DNA of 64,000 bases, taken from NCBI GenBank assembly GCA_028868545.1, contig JAGWUF010000003.1:1-64000 (forward strand), read 5' to 3'. The DNA comes from Lysobacteraceae bacterium (GTDB lineage: Bacteria; Pseudomonadota; Gammaproteobacteria; Xanthomonadales; Xanthomonadaceae). The position numbers and the translations under genes were made by a program. Numbering within the stretch: the first letter of the stretch is position 1; every line of letters starts with the position of its first letter. Under the pieces are notes generated by a model, which did not search any database, had not been told where the DNA came from, and was given only the letters and a program-made list of their open reading frames with translations. Below, one piece after another: positions 62,909 through 64,000 of this stretch.

Positions 62909-64000
62909 CTAAACCGCTTCCGCCAGCAGCGCCTCCAGCGCCTGCGCCAGCATCTCGCCGGTCACCGGCTTGCGCAGGAAACCGCCGAAGCCGGCCGCGC
63001 GCGCCTGCGCTTCCGCATCGGCATCGGAGCGCGCGGTCACCGCCAACAGCGGCACCTGAATGCCGCGGGCGCGCAACAACCGCGCCAGCGTCAGCCCATC
63101 CATGCCCGGCAAGTCCAGATCCAGCAAGGCTGCATCGAAGTGTTGCTGCGTCGCTTCCGTCAGTGCCGCCAACCCGTGTCCCGCCTGCGTCACCCGATGG
63201 CCCAGCTCGGCCAGCAAGCCGCGCATCACCTCGACCACGATCGGATCATCCTCGACCAGCAGCACGGCCAGGCCGGTTGCGGCAATGCCTTGCTGCGCCG
63301 CGACCACGACTGGCGCCGCAGGCAGCCACGACCGATTGGGCAACGGCAGTTCGACGATGAAGCGGGTGCCTTTGCCCGGCTCACTGTCGACATCGATGCG
63401 CCCGCCCATCGCCGCCGCCAACTCCTGGCTGATCGCCAGCCCCAACCCGCTACCGCCGTAGCGCGACAGCGTACGCACCCCTTCCGCCTGCTCGAAGCGC
63501 CGGAACAGGCGCGTCATCTGCTCCGCATTCAACCCGGGCCCGGTATCGGCGACCACGAAGCGTATTCCCTGCGGAAGCAGGGCGAATGTCTCCAGCGAGA
63601 CGTGGCCCTGCTCGGTGAACTTCACCGCATTGCCGATCAGGTTGAGCAGGATCTGCTGCAGCCGCGTGCGGTCGCCATGCAGCGCCTCGGGCGTGCCGGG
63701 TGCAATGGCATCGACGAACACCAGCCCCTTGCGCTCGGCCAGCGGCGCCATCAGGCCGACGATGTCATCCAGCAGTGGTCGCAACGGAAAATCCGCATTC
63801 GACAACTGCAATTTTCCGGCCTCGATGCGGGCCAGATCCAACGCATCGTTGACCAACCGCAGCAAGTGCTCGCCGGCACGCCGGATGGCATCCACTTGAT
63901 TGCGCTGGCGTGGATCCAGCGTGCTTGCCTGCAGCAGTTCGCTCATCCCCAGCACACCGGTCATGGGGGTGCGCACTTCATGCCCCAGCGTGGCCAGGAA
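62909..64000 (-). CDS. hybrid sensor histidine kinase/response regulator, 5' part outside window
   Basis: The C-terminal 363 residues of a kinase whose start lies past base 64000. At the window edge the H-box reads FLATLGHEVRTPMTGVLGMS (20 residues), with the phosphorylated His. The ATPase domain has NLIGNAVKFTEQGHV, DTGPGL and GSGLGLAISQELA. A receiver domain follows with LLVEDDP, phosphoacceptor Asp in LLDLDLPGMDG and Lys in FLRKPV. The input domain is not visible, so the stimulus is unknown. Convergent with hemE. Confidence 0.93.
   Translation of the reverse strand, partial: FLATLGHEVRTPMTGVLGMSELLQASTLDPRQRNQVDAIRRAGEHLLRLVNDALDLARIEAGKLQLSNADFPLRPLLDDIVGLMAPLAERKGLVFVDAIAPGTPEALHGDRTRLQQILLNLIGNAVKFTEQGHVSLETFALLPQGIRFVVADTGPGLNAEQMTRLFRRFEQAEGVRTLSRYGGSGLGLAISQELAAAMGGRIDVDSEPGKGTRFIVELPLPNRSWLPAAPVVVAAQQGIAATGLAVLLVEDDPIVVEVMRGLLAELGHRVTQAGHGLAALTEATQQHFDAALLDLDLPGMDGLTLARLLRARGIQVPLLAVTARSDADAEAQARAAGFGGFLRKPVTGEMLAQALEALLAEAV

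Overview
The window is a stretch of ordinary chromosome from a high-GC gammaproteobacterium, most likely of the Xanthomonas/Lysobacter group (Lysobacteraceae). The reasons are a pyrophosphate-dependent phosphofructokinase next to adk, a nine-gene atpIBEFHAGDC operon, an E3 subunit with its own lipoyl domain, a YajQ-type c-di-GMP-binding protein, and GTAG-type REP palindromes. These are family-level inferences; no rRNA is present to confirm them. Nearly every gene looks intact and similar in base composition. I see no prophage, insertion sequence, tRNA or CRISPR array.

Layout. 1-300: leftward tandem rRNA-type promoters and leader; the 16S gene should lie just beyond base 1. 462-6710: DUF192 lipoprotein, rubredoxin, hemL with a zinc-ribbon K+ channel, a secreted helical protein, then leftward SDR, gloA and argD. 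6769-13361: DedA/PAP2/LssY fusion, adk-mpl, PPi-phosphofructokinase, CsgG-like protein and DUF167. 13374-23380: outer-membrane-type protein, secreted protein, hppA proton pyrophosphatase, a YbaL-type antiporter, a glycosyltransferase/deacetylase pair and a P-type ATPase. 23455-31477: clpB with a B12-binding-type protein behind a heat-shock-type promoter, M20 peptidase, rluD-pgeF-DUF4166 and bamD. 31490-35033: nadE, a ccdAB toxin-antitoxin pair, ppa and a DUF4136 lipoprotein. 35170-42394: ATP synthase operon, carrying a REP doublet. 42670-45854: aceF-lpdA. 46037-51218: DMT transporter, YajQ, secreted protein, rsmC-rsuA, DUF3297 and DUF3016. 51268-54454: an ECF42-type sigma factor operon with two VOC proteins and two YciI/DGPF proteins. 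54608-64000: LytS/LytTR two-component pair, small secreted and basic proteins, serine hydrolase, ABC exporter, WGR protein, hemE and the C-terminal part of a hybrid histidine kinase.

How the genes fit together. There is a strong energy and pyrophosphate theme: PPi-phosphofructokinase can spend PPi, hppA turns PPi into proton gradient, ppa destroys it, nadE produces it, and F1Fo ATP synthase and adk handle the adenylate side. hemL and hemE are two separated steps of haem synthesis.

The most unusual signal is a pair of intergenic hairpins (10137-10193 and 62810-62886). They share an identical 23-nt loop and a CGCAA/TTGCG collar. Their outer stems have unrelated sequences, yet each stem is perfectly self-complementary (17 and 27 bp). 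Other items worth attention are the REP doublet inside the atp operon, dispersed repeats read in frame in both aceF and lpdA linkers, the ECF42 operon with a matching promoter, the triple ATGCGCAT operator at ccdAB, and a PAP2 domain that has lost motif residues.
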